From Desulforhopalus sp. IMCC35007 (GTDB lineage: Bacteria > Desulfobacterota > Desulfobulbia > Desulfobulbales > Desulfocapsaceae): 64,000 bases of DNA. The position numbers and the translations under genes were made by a program. Below the pieces are notes generated by a model. That model did not search any database, was not told the origin of the DNA, and worked only from the letters and a program-made list of their open reading frames with translations. Positions 8,425 through 17,752 of this stretch are shown in pieces. The stretch covers positions 1 to 64,000 of the forward strand of contig NZ_SWCN01000023.1 of NCBI RefSeq assembly GCF_005116575.1, in the 5' to 3' direction. The stretch's first letter is position 1. Each line of letters starts with the position of its first letter.

Positions 8425-8739
8425 CTACTTAAGATATGAACAGCAATAATCAGTAAGGCTTTTGACCTTGAGTTTAAATTTACTCTCTGATGGAACTTCA
8501 AACTCCTCGCCACCTTTTATCGCCTGCCAGCCTTTATCCTCTGAGATTAAGACCTCCAGTTCCCCTGAAAGAATCTCCATAATTTCCTTTTCTGCAGTTC
8601 CAAATTCATATTCTCCAGGAAACATGATACCAAGTGTTTTTTTTGACCCGTCAGCAAAGACTAATGTCCGGCTTATCACCTTCCCGTCAAAATATATATT
8701 TGCTTCTCTGATTGCCGTAACATTCTTAAATTCTGACAT
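8425..8739 (-). CDS. ppnP: pyrimidine/purine nucleoside phosphorylase PpnP
   Basis: A 104-residue cupin-like protein of the PpnP (formerly DUF1255/YaiE) family, at full length. Visible marks are ANIYFDGKVISRTLVFADG in the first third, LGIMFPGEYEFGTAEKEIMEI in the middle and the closing KSLTDYCCSYL. The family phosphorolyses many nucleosides to free base and ribose-1-phosphate, in the cytoplasm. It appears to be a single gene; the ribosome-binding site is weak (GGTC). Confidence 0.93.
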   Translation of the reverse strand: MSEFKNVTAIREANIYFDGKVISRTLVFADGSKKTLGIMFPGEYEFGTAEKEIMEILSGELEVLISEDKGWQAIKGGEEFEVPSESKFKLKVKSLTDYCCSYLK

Positions 8740-8953
8740 ACCATTGACCCTTATCGCAATATATACGGATACGTTATCCTGATTGTTGCGCCCGATGCGT
8801 CTTATCAGGACAACTTCTTGTTTAAATAAATTATTTCCGTTTACAGATCTTGTTATTTTAGTTTTAGAAACTCACCGTCCATAATCATCAGTTTCACACC
8901 GGTTTCTGTGACCAATCAACAGCTTGAAACGGGATAGAAATAACACCGACAGC

Positions 8954-9490
8954 TTAAAAACTTGAGCCCGGCGTCAATAAGAACTCCAACTCTTCAGAAG
9001 TCGAAATACGACCCTGAATTTTATTTCTGTGCGGATAACGACCAAAACGCTCAATGATAGCTTTATGCCTCATTTCATACTCCAGGTTACTCTTTGCTCC
9101 CAGCTGGGTAAATAACTTTACGGCCTCCTCGTGAATCAGCAAAGACTCGCTATGCATAAACGGCATGTAAAGAAAGGCCCGTTTGTCTGGAGAGAGTTGC
9201 CCATCAAAACCCTTAGAAATAGCTGTTTGGGCCAGCACCAGAGCAATGGAATCATAGGCAAAAGACTCTGGCTTATCCCGAAACATATTTCTTGAAAATT
9301 GGTCCAGTACCACAATTTCAGCAAGACTGCCAAGGGCTGTCGTACGCCACGAAAATAACTCGCATCTTATCGCCCGGGCATGAACTTTTAAAAACCTCCT
9401 GCATATCAGCGCATCAAACTCAGGGTCCTTCTTGAACCATTTCGTCTGATCCGTTTCGTTAAACCAGAATTCAATTATCTCTTGGTACAT
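8954..9490 (-). CDS. DUF924 family protein
   Basis: The 178-residue protein shows the family hallmarks: IIEFWFNETD..KWFKKDPEFDALI at the N-terminus, then LGSLAEIVVLDQFSRNMFRDKP, FLYMPFMHSE and RFGRYPHRN near the C-terminus. DUF924 proteins adopt a helical TPR-like fold; their role is not established. GGAGACGAG just before the ATG supports the start. It is a separate unit, 112 bases downstream of the PfkB gene on the same strand. Confidence 0.9.
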   Translation of the reverse strand: MYQEIIEFWFNETDQTKWFKKDPEFDALICRRFLKVHARAIRCELFSWRTTALGSLAEIVVLDQFSRNMFRDKPESFAYDSIALVLAQTAISKGFDGQLSPDKRAFLYMPFMHSESLLIHEEAVKLFTQLGAKSNLEYEMRHKAIIERFGRYPHRNKIQGRISTSEELEFLLTPGSSF

Positions 9491-9601
9491 TATCTCGTCT
9501 CCAAGATGTCAGGGTGAGCGTTTCTCCCAGCTTCCTACGGCTGTCCTGTCCTGTGCCGCCAGGGAACTCGGTTTTAAGTTTACCGTGCCTTACAGGATCT
9601 A

Positions 9602-10498
9602 CTAAAATATTCGAAATCTCTCCGGAAGGTGAGGCATAGCACCCTTTTGCGAACAGACAAAGGCCGCCACCTGGTTAGCGTTATCGTTTATTGTATCCAG
9701 CGTATATCCTTTTAACAGGCCAAGAATTACTGTTGCGGTAAAAGAGTCGCCAGCACCAATGGTATCCACAATATCTGTCTGACGGCCCGTGTGCTTTGAA
9801 ATCTCAGAAGCGGACACCAGCAGACTACCCTCACCTCCACAGGTCAAGACGGCTAACTCAAGCTCATAACGTTCAACCAAGGCCTTAAGTTGAGCTTCTG
9901 CTGTACCTTTGAGATTTTCCATTCTGGCAATATGGACTATTTCTTCATCGTTGAGCTTTACTACATCTGCCACTTCCAGTGACGAACGGATAATAGCCTC
10001 AGTGTAAAAATGCTGGCGAAGATTAACATCAAATACTTTTAAGGTGTCTTCTCTCACCAGGGACAGATAGTCCATAACAGCTTTACGGGAAATATCCGAG
10101 CGCTGCACCAGACTTCCAAAACAAACAGCATCCAGCCGTGCTGCAAGTTCCTTAGTGCATTGCCGTATGGACAAGCGGTCCCAGGCAACGTCATCTGGAA
10201 AGGTGTAGCTCGCAACACCCTGGTCATCTACCTCAGCCAAAACATATCCGGTCGTAGCCCCTCCAATGACGGTGATATGATCGGTGGACATTTGTTGCCG
10301 TTCCAGTGTACTGAGCGCAGCCCTTCCCCTGTTGTCGTCTCCGACTGTTGAAATAGCATAGGATTCCGCACCCAAGGCACCGGTATGATAGGCAAAATTT
10401 ACAGGTGCCCCGCCGAGTTCTTCCGAGCTGTCTATAACATCCCACAAAATTTCGCCAATTCCTGCAATAACAGGCGTCTTCATCTTGTTGGCTTGCAT
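9602..10498 (-). CDS. PfkB-family sugar kinase (fructokinase-like)
   Basis: A ribokinase-type kinase that phosphorylates a sugar with ATP. Motif 1 is seen as GEILWDVI..SEELGGAPVNFAYH near the N-terminus, and motif 2 with the catalytic aspartate as DTIGAGDSFTATVILG near residue 245. The GGAPxNxA block and DVNLRQ favour fructokinase over adenosine or ribose kinase. I start it at the ATG at 10498 (MQANKMK), which has GAGGGAG immediately upstream; the open frame extends ten codons further. No transporter or glycosidase is adjacent, so the source of the sugar is unknown. Confidence 0.88.
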   Translation of the reverse strand: MQANKMKTPVIAGIGEILWDVIDSSEELGGAPVNFAYHTGALGAESYAISTVGDDNRGRAALSTLERQQMSTDHITVIGGATTGYVLAEVDDQGVASYTFPDDVAWDRLSIRQCTKELAARLDAVCFGSLVQRSDISRKAVMDYLSLVREDTLKVFDVNLRQHFYTEAIIRSSLEVADVVKLNDEEIVHIARMENLKGTAEAQLKALVERYELELAVLTCGGEGSLLVSASEISKHTGRQTDIVDTIGAGDSFTATVILGLLKGYTLDTINDNANQVAAFVCSQKGAMPHLPERFRIF

Positions 10499-10654
10499 AA
10501 TTACTCCCTCACCTGAAAGTGATATCAAATTGTGATTTCAGCTACGCCAGCCTGAATACCTTCTACGCGTTAACATAGCACACAGTAGACATCATACCAG
10601 AATTAGAGATCTCTTCAATTCCTGTTGAGAAGACGGAGAAAAGCAATAACGGAT

Positions 10655-10708
10655 CAAAAAACAAAAAGAATGGAGCAATACCTTCATATAGACAAGGATA
10701 TTGCTCCA
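10655..10708 (-). terminator. intrinsic terminator of the NSS transporter gene
   Basis: On the minus strand TGGAGCAATA and TATTGCTCCA form a perfect 10-bp stem (10671-10680 with 10699-10708), followed directly by TTCTTTTTGTTTTTTG. It lies about 30 bases after the transporter stop codon. Confidence 0.85.
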
Positions 10709-10735
10709 GACAGGTTAACTCAGAGGCCGGGAAAT

Positions 10736-12085
10736 TTAAAGTTTGATCACTCCAATTTTGGTAAGAAACACCAGAAAAACCAGAACCGGGGCGATGAATC
10801 GAATAGTGAAAAACCAGATATTAAAAATAGTCAGATAACCACTGCCATCTTCTGTAATTTCTGCCTTTGAAATCTTCTTATCCAGAATAAAACCTGTATA
10901 TATTGCGATCAGCAGGCCACCAATTGGCAGCATGAAATTACTGGCAACGTAGTCCAGAGAATCAAGAATCTCCATTCCTTTAAGAAGTTTCACATTGCCA
11001 AAGGTGGAATACGAAAGCGCCGAAGGAATACCCGCAAGGTAGACCGCAATGGTCATGAAAATTGTTGCCTTCTTCCTGTTATATTTCTTTTCATCTATCA
11101 TAAAGGCCGTCAGTACTTCAAGTAAGGAAATAGCCGAAGAAAGTGCTGCAAAAGCGAGCAAGAGAAAGAACAGGGTGGATAAAACCCCACCAAGTGGAAT
11201 GGTGGCAAAAATCTGTGGCAGGGTCTTGAAGATCAGGCCAGGTCCGCCACCTGGTTCCATACCAACAGAGAAAACAATTGGGAAAATTGCAAGGCCTGCA
11301 ACAATTGCAACCAGCGTATCTAAAAAAGCAATACGGATAGCAACCGGGTAGATTGCCTCTTTTTTATCCATATAGCTCGCATAGGTGATCATGGCTCCCA
11401 TCGCCAGACTCAGAGTAAAGAAGGAGTGGCCAATCGCCTCCAGGACACCATTGACAGTCAGTTTGGAAAAATCCGGATAGAGCATGAACCTCAAGCCTTC
11501 CATTGCTCCACTGGTGGTCATTGCATAAATGGCCATAAAAAATATTATGGCAAAAAGTGTCGGCATCAGAATCCTGTTCCAGCGCTCAATTCCCTCTTTG
11601 ATGCCACTGATAACCACTACAAGGCAAAGTCCCATAAATCCGGTAAGACAGATAAGCTGGCGAACTGGATCGGTGACAAGTGCACCAAACATCCCGGCAA
11701 TAGCTTCTGGTTCATTCCCCGCAAAGGACCCGGCAACAGATTTAAACAGGTAATCCAGTGTCCAGCCTGCCACCACACCATAATAGGAGAGGATAATAAA
11801 AGCGGCCGCCAGATTTAACCAGCCAATACTCTTCCAGAATTTTGATTGAGGTGTAAGCTCACGAAATGAACCGACAACATCCTTCTGGGAATGTCGACCA
11901 ATCAAAAACTCCGCCATTAAAATGGGAAGGCCACAGCAGAGAATGGCAATAAGGTAGACCAGAACAAAAGCACCACCGCCATTCATACCTGTGATAAAGG
12001 GAAACTTCCAAATATTTCCAAGCCCTACGGCTGAACCCACCGCCGCCAGAATAAACCCAAACCTGCTGCCCCAATGATTACGCAC
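10736..12085 (-). CDS. sodium-dependent transporter, NSS (SNF) family
   Basis: A 449-residue protein with 11-12 predicted helices and the family signature at the first helix: VGSAVGLGNIWKFPF, the unwound segment that binds sodium and substrate in LeuT-type carriers. Further marks are the GGGAFVLVYLI helix and SYMDKKEAIYP between helices. NSS proteins co-import amino acids or related amines with sodium across the inner membrane; the substrate is not predictable here. The start is a GTG with GGGGG eight bases upstream. It is monocistronic, ending at a strong terminator. Confidence 0.93.
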   Translation of the reverse strand: MRNHWGSRFGFILAAVGSAVGLGNIWKFPFITGMNGGGAFVLVYLIAILCCGLPILMAEFLIGRHSQKDVVGSFRELTPQSKFWKSIGWLNLAAAFIILSYYGVVAGWTLDYLFKSVAGSFAGNEPEAIAGMFGALVTDPVRQLICLTGFMGLCLVVVISGIKEGIERWNRILMPTLFAIIFFMAIYAMTTSGAMEGLRFMLYPDFSKLTVNGVLEAIGHSFFTLSLAMGAMITYASYMDKKEAIYPVAIRIAFLDTLVAIVAGLAIFPIVFSVGMEPGGGPGLIFKTLPQIFATIPLGGVLSTLFFLLLAFAALSSAISLLEVLTAFMIDEKKYNRKKATIFMTIAVYLAGIPSALSYSTFGNVKLLKGMEILDSLDYVASNFMLPIGGLLIAIYTGFILDKKISKAEITEDGSGYLTIFNIWFFTIRFIAPVLVFLVFLTKIGVIKL

Positions 12086-12768
12086 GAAATACCCCCTTTA
12101 TGCTCAAATTAACAAAAGGCGACAGTCTAGAGCAAAATCTGAGGATGTCAACAATTTCCTCGACATTTTATGCGACTATATTCTCTTTCTTCTGCGAAAT
12201 TTGATGTTTACACAAACATCCGCATACCTGCGCAAATAACCCCCTCCTCGTAAGCAAACCCATCGTACCTGTCTCATTTTACTCAACCTAACATACCATA
12301 TAATATAATATCATATGGCATGCGAGTTATGGTGGAATACAGGTTACCCAACTTTTATAATTGAGTACGGCCTGTTAGCCTTCACATGGAATCAGAACAC
12401 CAAAGGAATCGTCTACCTTTCATCGTGGTATATCAGAAAGGAGTCGGGAATTGCCCTGAATATTTCCACAAGTCCCGTGGTAAAATGGAAACAGGGTCTA
12501 CATGGGGTTGAATATATAGATCTGAGCCCCAGAAAATGTTCCTACACATAGTACTGCATGAAGTATGAAACCAAAAACTTGCTTAAGCCCACGCCTGACT
12601 TATTATATCTGCATAATATTTTATATCTCTTTGCCGTTTTTTGGCCGTCACTGACACAGGTTTCCTTTTTGTACCTGAGCACAAAATGTTCAGCAGTGAA
12701 ATTGATACAGTCTCGTTTGTTTTTTTCATAAACTCCCTGCTGTCCCATGCAGCACAAGGAGGTACATT
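12086..12768. other. long intergenic region between divergent genes
   Basis: About 680 bases separating the NSS transporter and the DUF2278 gene. It holds an A/T-only stretch around 12290-12316 and a 78-codon frame at 12315-12551 that lacks a ribosome-binding site. Both neighbouring promoters should be here. No RNA gene or terminator was identified. Confidence 0.4.
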
Positions 12769-13779
12769 ATGTCATTGAACAATTACGGCGTACTCAAAGG
12801 TAAAGCCATTGACAGCATGGCCGGGCATGGCACCAGCCCTCACTATCAGGTTCAGCTGCGTGCCAATGATGTAGACTTCCGAATCGCCATCAACGTCAAA
12901 TCCAAGCTGAGCCCATCCGAACTCCTATTCCTCGTCGATGACCGATTTCAACATCCCATCCTTGATTCATTGACTAGGTATGATGAAGGCTTTACCAAAA
13001 TCCTCTCAAATCCAGGCGGTATAGCTCTGGACTTTATACGAGCCAATCTTTTTGATCACAATAACATGCTGCCCCTCGCTCACAACATACCCGGACCCGA
13101 TAATGATCTTAATGAAAAGATCGGTCATTATATAAAACGTGCAATAGCCAGTAGTAACGCCATGGTCTACGCATTTGGCCAGCGCTGGGGCCCGGAAAAT
13201 GATAAAAATGATAAATATTTTGGATTTTTACCCGGAAATGGTATCCACGATATTCATATGAATCAGGGAAACGTGGGCACATTCATAAGTGATGACGGGG
13301 TATGGCAGGATGGCGGCTTACTGATCCATTACCCGGACCAGAACCAATGGGTTGGTGTATTTTTAGCCTTTCAATCACAGAGCTGGCATACCGACGACAT
13401 CACGGGCCACTCTATCATCCCCATCCACCCTGAAGCCCCGGTCACCGCATCTGAAGGACTGGTTAAAATCGTAGCGGCTCTGGTCAATCCGCCAGGAGAT
13501 GATGCTGGCAAAGAAACCATCACCTTGCTCAACCTATCCCCTGACATTCTTGATCTGAACGGTTGGTCCATAGTCGATAAAAACGAAAGGAAGGAACAGC
13601 TCACCAACCTGATACTCGCTCCTGGGGCCGCAACAGCAGTCGTTTTATCCGGTGGGACAAGTCAGCTTTCCAATAAGGGAGGAATCATCTCTCTACTTGA
13701 TCAGAATGGCATAAAAATAGACGGTGTTTCCTATACCAAAGCCCAGGTGAGTCGTCAGGGATGGAGTATTACGTTCTGA
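12769..13779 (+). CDS. DUF2278 (YukJ-like) protein with C-terminal lamin-tail-like domain
   Basis: The first 220 or so residues match the DUF2278/YukJ type: NYGVLKGKA at the start, HYQVQL, a YAFGQRWGPENDKNDKYFGF block, GIHDIHMNQGN and a DGGLLIHYPDQNQWVGVFLAFQSQ stretch. From about residue 228 the sequence changes to a beta-rich module with ETITLLNLSPDILDLNGWSI and LAPGAATAVVL, which looks like a lamin-tail (LTD) domain. Both domains are of unknown function, though LTD modules often occur in secreted or nuclease-linked proteins. No signal peptide is visible. AAGGAGGTACATT precedes the ATG, so the start is firm. Confidence 0.85.
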   Translation: MSLNNYGVLKGKAIDSMAGHGTSPHYQVQLRANDVDFRIAINVKSKLSPSELLFLVDDRFQHPILDSLTRYDEGFTKILSNPGGIALDFIRANLFDHNNMLPLAHNIPGPDNDLNEKIGHYIKRAIASSNAMVYAFGQRWGPENDKNDKYFGFLPGNGIHDIHMNQGNVGTFISDDGVWQDGGLLIHYPDQNQWVGVFLAFQSQSWHTDDITGHSIIPIHPEAPVTASEGLVKIVAALVNPPGDDAGKETITLLNLSPDILDLNGWSIVDKNERKEQLTNLILAPGAATAVVLSGGTSQLSNKGGIISLLDQNGIKIDGVSYTKAQVSRQGWSITF

Positions 13780-14096
13780 AAAAGTGGTCCTGGAAACTGA
13801 TCCTATCCTTACGAAGAGACGTTTAAAACCCGTTGAACTTTTGTTCCATGTATTAAAACGCAGATCCCTCTGGGCCTTTGAACCACTCTTGATATTTTTA
13901 ATACCTGTTAGAAGGGGCTCACGGACATGCCCCACTCTTTATGTTTTATCAGGTGCATGCGTTCCTTCTCAGAGTGTAGAACTGATTATAACCATTCACC
14001 TTTTGAGATGAATACATTCACTATTAAGGCCTTTAGCAATAATGTTTTTGGATGGAGACTCAAACTAGCCTATCCAATTTAATTCAGGAGGTCATA
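13780..14096 (+). other. spacer before the SYLF gene
   Basis: About 315 bases with short broken frames only. It presumably contains the 3' end of the DUF2278 transcript and the SYLF promoter; neither a terminator nor a clear promoter could be picked out. Confidence 0.35.
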
Positions 14097-14669
14097 ATGT
14101 TTTTTTCTTCTCGCCTGTTACTGCTGACCTTACTGTATGCTTTTCTTATTACACCTGCATGGGCTGAAGAATTTGAAGACACCATAAAAATGTTTTCTGA
14201 TGCAGGTATTTCGGAGCTGTTTGACAGTGCTTACGGTTATGCATTGTTCCCGACTATTGGAAAAGCGGGATTCGTTGTTCGCGGTGCCCTTGGTAAGGGA
14301 CGTATTAATGTACAGAAAAAGTATATCGGAGATGTCCTTATGGGCCAGGCTACGGTCGGCTTTCAGGTAGACGCTGCTGATTTTAGCCAGGTTATATTTT
14401 TGGAAGATCAAAGTGCCCTCCAGAAATTTACAAACGGAGATTTTGAATTCGGCGCATAAATCAGTGCCGTTGCGCTGACAGCAGCAGCCGGAACATCAGC
14501 CAAAACTTCAGGGAGCTCAGCCACCGCAAGTGGTGGTAAAAACAATCCCAACACCATCAGCCGTGGTCACAACAAGGGAATGGCCACCTTTACCATCGAA
14601 AAAAGTGGTGCAATGGTTAAGGCAAGCGTTGAAGGACAGAATTTCAAATTTACAAAGGCGACAGAATAA
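14097..14669 (+). pseudogene. SYLF-domain (Ysc84-like) secreted lipid-binding protein, interrupted by one in-frame TAA
   Basis: Translation starts at an ATG with CAGGAGG upstream and gives a signal peptide (LLLTLLYAFLITPAWA), then the SYLF domain: YGYALFPTIGKAGFVVRGALGKG and GQATVGFQVDA. After NGDFEFGA a TAA at 14457-14459 stops the frame. The same frame then continues for 69 codons to TAA at 14667, with the expected end of the family: ISAVALTAAAG, a Ser/Gly-rich linker and GMATFTIEKSGAMVKA. Together the frame is about 190 residues, close to typical full length. CAA (Gln), common in family members here, differs from TAA by one base. Either the gene is a recent pseudogene, or the stop is read through, or this base is a sequencing error. 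Confidence 0.85.
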
Positions 14670-14950
14670 ACGTCAATACCATCTCTGCATCTTCCTCAGA
14701 AAGGTAAGCCTCATCCCTATCACAGTACCATGAACAAATCCGCAGCATGAGGTGACTGCTCTTTTCTACATCCACCATAACCCACCAGAGGGTGCCAGCA
14801 AAGAACAGTGCCTTTATCGGCGAGCTCTGTTACTTTACGATATGGGTTTTGTAATCCTCCCTTAAGTAAAGGTGAGAAATGCAAGGGCCGGATTGTAAAA
14901 GTACTATTGCATTCCATTCTCTATTTTAACATTCTCAAACAGGTGACATA

Positions 14951-15463
14951 GTGCAGAAATTGCAGTATCTCCAGGGATATCCGGAGAACCTTACAGCTCA
15001 GGTTACGTCTTTGATAGAAACAAAGAAATTGCCAACCCTTCTTCTTGGGAAATATCCAGCCCCACACGAGATTCGAACAGACAAAGCTCTCTACGAATAT
15101 GTGCTGGCTATAAAAAACAGTTCTATGCAGCAATCCCAACCACTGAGCAAAGTTCTCTACGACTCGAAAATTAAAATGCACAACCAGGCGCTTGGGGTGC
15201 ATAAAATTATTTCTCGGGTACAGGGTGGTAAGCTGAAAGCGAAAAATGAGATCCGTATCGCCTCCACCTTCAGAAACGCACCTGAACCTCTGCTCCGCAT
15301 GATTGTCGTCCATGAACTTGCCCATCTCAAAGAAAAGTCGCACGACAAGGCGTTTTACAAACTCTGCAAACATTTGGAACCCCAATACCATCAGCTGGAG
15401 CTTGACATGCGTCTCTATCTGACCCAACTCGATCTTTTTGGACCGTTGTACGTACCTCAATGA
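14951..15463 (+). CDS. YgjP-like (DUF45) metallopeptidase-fold protein
   Basis: A 170-residue protein with the zinc motif VVHELAHLKEKSHDKAF (HExxH followed by a third histidine) and the closing segment HLEPQYHQLELDMRLYL. These are the marks of the YgjP/DUF45 metal-dependent hydrolase family, often called SprT-related. The substrate of this family is not firmly known. The first 90 residues are less conserved. Start is GTG with AGGTG upstream. It ends 21 bases before a radical SAM gene on the same strand, so the two are probably cotranscribed. Confidence 0.85.
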   Translation: MQKLQYLQGYPENLTAQVTSLIETKKLPTLLLGKYPAPHEIRTDKALYEYVLAIKNSSMQQSQPLSKVLYDSKIKMHNQALGVHKIISRVQGGKLKAKNEIRIASTFRNAPEPLLRMIVVHELAHLKEKSHDKAFYKLCKHLEPQYHQLELDMRLYLTQLDLFGPLYVPQ

Positions 15464-15484
15464 CGGTAACTATCAAAGCATATA

Positions 15485-16510
15485 ATGAATTACCCTATTG
15501 AACTCGGCCCCATACGCCCAGTTGACGAGGCCGACAGCCTGTTGATAAGAACGACGCGTAACTGCCCCTGGAACAGGTGTGAATTTTGTGTGAATTATCA
15601 AGGTGAACGCTTTTCAGTACGCTCTGTCCAGGAGATTAAAAACGATATCGATACGGCTGCACACTATTTTAACGGCCACCCGTTTACCAGCTGTTTTTTG
15701 CAGGACGGAGACAGCCTTATCATGAAAACTGGTGACCTGCTGGAGATCCTAGATTACCTGAAAAAACGCTTTCCCACCCTCATAACAATCTCAAGTTACG
15801 GCAGGGCATGGTCCATAAGCAGAAAAAGCCTGGAGGAGTTGCAGGAAATATGCAGTGCTGGTTTAAATATGCTCTATTGTGGCATGGAGTCGGGTTCTGC
15901 TGCTGTGTTGGAGACCATGAAAAAAGGTGTCACCCCCAGAGAAATCATCAGCGCCGGCATACAGGCAAAACAAGCAGGAATTTTTCTTTCAGAATTCGTG
16001 ATATCAGGCCTTGGCGGAACCCGTCACTGGCAGGAGCACGCAAGCTCTACCGCTTTAGCACTCAATGAAATCAACCCGGACAAAATACGGGTTCTCACGA
16101 TCGGGGTAAAAAATGGTTCCGGATTGGAGAAAAAGCTCCTTGCCGGAGAATACTGCCTGCAGACTGAAGAAAACATCATTGAAGAACAGAAGCTGATGCT
16201 TAAAAACCTCAATGGAGTGACCAGCCACTACGCCCATCACCATGGAATCGACCTGCTTATTGAGGTCCGAGGTAAGCTGCCTGAAGAAAAGGACCGGCTC
16301 CTCTCCATTCTGGACCGCTTCCTCAACCTGCCCGAAAACGAAAAGTTAAATTTTATCCTCGGCAGAAGACTTGGTCTCTACAATTGTCTCAATGATTTAC
16401 GCGATACAGGCCGTTACGATGCGGTTGAAGAGCAGTTCAGAAAGCTCAAATTGACTCGCCGTGATGAGCTGGAGACACTTTTCCACTCACTGAGGGCAAA
16501 GGTCGTTTAA
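15485..16510 (+). CDS. radical SAM protein with CX4CX2C cluster motif
   Basis: The 341-residue enzyme has the iron-sulfur ligand set in TRNCPWNRCEFC near residues 25-35, spaced CX4CX2C instead of the common CX3CX2C, followed by Elp3/HemN-type core elements (FLQDGDSLIM; CGMESGS for SAM binding; FVISGLGGTRHW). The C-terminal third has no domain I recognise. Radical SAM enzymes use a 4Fe-4S cluster and SAM to generate a radical; the substrate here is unknown. It sits 21 bases after the YgjP-like gene and is followed by a hairpin terminator. The ribosome-binding site is weak. Confidence 0.85.
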   Translation: MNYPIELGPIRPVDEADSLLIRTTRNCPWNRCEFCVNYQGERFSVRSVQEIKNDIDTAAHYFNGHPFTSCFLQDGDSLIMKTGDLLEILDYLKKRFPTLITISSYGRAWSISRKSLEELQEICSAGLNMLYCGMESGSAAVLETMKKGVTPREIISAGIQAKQAGIFLSEFVISGLGGTRHWQEHASSTALALNEINPDKIRVLTIGVKNGSGLEKKLLAGEYCLQTEENIIEEQKLMLKNLNGVTSHYAHHHGIDLLIEVRGKLPEEKDRLLSILDRFLNLPENEKLNFILGRRLGLYNCLNDLRDTGRYDAVEEQFRKLKLTRRDELETLFHSLRAKVV

Positions 16511-16689
16511 CTGCATAAAGGATATATCTTTCATCTCAAGGTATTAAAGGTGCCTGGCTTATGGACAGGATGACACATGTATCTTTAGTACAATCGATTT
16601 TTCTCAGGCAAACTCCCATACCAAGGTCCTGATCCCACTGTGAAAACCGGTAACCTTTGCCCCAAGCCAACCCACCAGAAACTCATAAA

Positions 16690-16727
16690 CAAGGATGCCT
16701 GGGCTCAACAGACATCCTTGCCTTTTT
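16690..16727. terminator. terminator between radical SAM gene and cbiK
   Basis: CAAGGATG at 16690-16697 pairs with CATCCTTG at 16713-16720, followed on the plus strand by CCTTTTT. It lies between two convergent genes and could serve both, with the better T-run on the plus strand. Confidence 0.55.
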
Positions 16728-16737
16728 CCACGAACTA

Positions 16738-17727
16738 CTACTTCAGGTGGAGACCTCTTGCTTCTGCCGCGTCGGCAATGTGTTGCACAAAGATGTTGGC
16801 AAATGCGTCATTTGATCCAAGCCCCTGCATCACGGGCTTGACTTCGTAGCCTTCTTTTGTCAGGATTGATTTCCAGGAATCCTCTTCCGGACCAGACATA
16901 TCATTGGTCGCATGGTCCCCTGCAACAATCATGAATGGCTTGAGAAGTATTTTTTTGGTTTTGGCATATTTCAGGTGACCAATAAAATCTTCAAGTGCAG
17001 GTGCTCCTTCAACCACGCCGATATGCGTTGTTACCTCCGGATACATTTCCCGCATTTTCTTCTGAGTTTCTGCATAGATTCCAGTCGACCAGTGTTCATT
17101 TCCGTGTCCCATGTAGAGCAGGATAGCACCCTCTTCTTTGGCCTGCTTCACATCGTCTGCCAGCGTCTTAATGACAGCCGTCACATCGTCGTGATAAGAG
17201 TATTGATCACCTGGCATTCCAAGGGCTGGTCGTCCCATAATGATTGTGTCTACTGGCCGCCATTTCTTCTTCATCGTATGGATGGAGGCAAGTGCATTGA
17301 CATACTGCTGAAGATCGTGGGATTGTTCCATAAAAAACATGTGGGTAGGTTGCACAATTATATTTGTGTATCCATCTTCCAAGAGATCTCCAACCGTTGC
17401 AATAAAGTTTTTCACATAGAGGACCTCTTTGGGAACTCCCTGGTCGAGCCATTTTTCAGGCTCTGCCTGGCGTTTTTTCCAGACGGAACGAATCATATTT
17501 GAAGTAAAGGTCAGGCGAACTTCTGTTGCCGGATAGGCTTTTCTTACCACATTACTGATATTGACGATGGAACTCACGGCCGATGGCACCGTAGTGCCAA
17601 AACTCGCAAGGATAATAGCATTTTTCCCGGTACTGTCGCCCTTCATTGGCCCGGAGGCTATAGCTGAGCCGGAAAGCATAAAAAGACTGACTAAAACCGC
17701 TGTAATACCATACAAGCTTTTCTTCAT
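16738..17727 (-). CDS. cbiK: CbiK-type sirohydrochlorin cobaltochelatase, exported
   Basis: The protein shows the CbiK fold marks: ILASFGTT near the N-terminus of the mature part, QPTHMFFMEQSHDLQQY, the metal-site MGHGNEHW, and IVAGDHATNDMSGPEEDSW. The two catalytic histidines lie in the GHG and GDHA blocks. A signal peptide (MKKSLYGITAVLVSLFMLSGSAIASG) indicates export, as described for the periplasmic CbiK of Desulfovibrio. The family inserts cobalt, or iron, into sirohydrochlorin. Exported forms may serve in metal or haem handling, not cobalamin synthesis. Start at 17727 is fixed by AAGGAGAAGG. A complete cobalamin riboswitch and terminator precede it. Confidence 0.93.
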   Translation of the reverse strand: MKKSLYGITAVLVSLFMLSGSAIASGPMKGDSTGKNAIILASFGTTVPSAVSSIVNISNVVRKAYPATEVRLTFTSNMIRSVWKKRQAEPEKWLDQGVPKEVLYVKNFIATVGDLLEDGYTNIIVQPTHMFFMEQSHDLQQYVNALASIHTMKKKWRPVDTIIMGRPALGMPGDQYSYHDDVTAVIKTLADDVKQAKEEGAILLYMGHGNEHWSTGIYAETQKKMREMYPEVTTHIGVVEGAPALEDFIGHLKYAKTKKILLKPFMIVAGDHATNDMSGPEEDSWKSILTKEGYEVKPVMQGLGSNDAFANIFVQHIADAAEARGLHLK

Positions 17728-17752
17728 CTTCCTTCTCCTTGACCGTCCGGGC

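Noticed and set aside
10625-10870. 81-codon plus-strand frame at the end of the NSS gene
   Set aside because: It covers the transporter's terminator hairpin and the antisense of its last codons.
12315-12551. 78-codon frame between the NSS and DUF2278 genes
   Set aside because: There is no ribosome-binding site, and the start lies inside an AT-rich promoter-like stretch. Protein-like composition alone is not enough.
14457-14459. Recoding of the SYLF stop codon as a special amino acid
   Set aside because: The codon is TAA, which is not used for selenocysteine or pyrrolysine, and no recoding structure was seen. Mutation or readthrough is simpler.
16912-17502. 196-codon plus-strand frame inside cbiK
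   Set aside because: It is the antisense shadow of a well-conserved gene; it has no ribosome-binding site and no recognisable domain.
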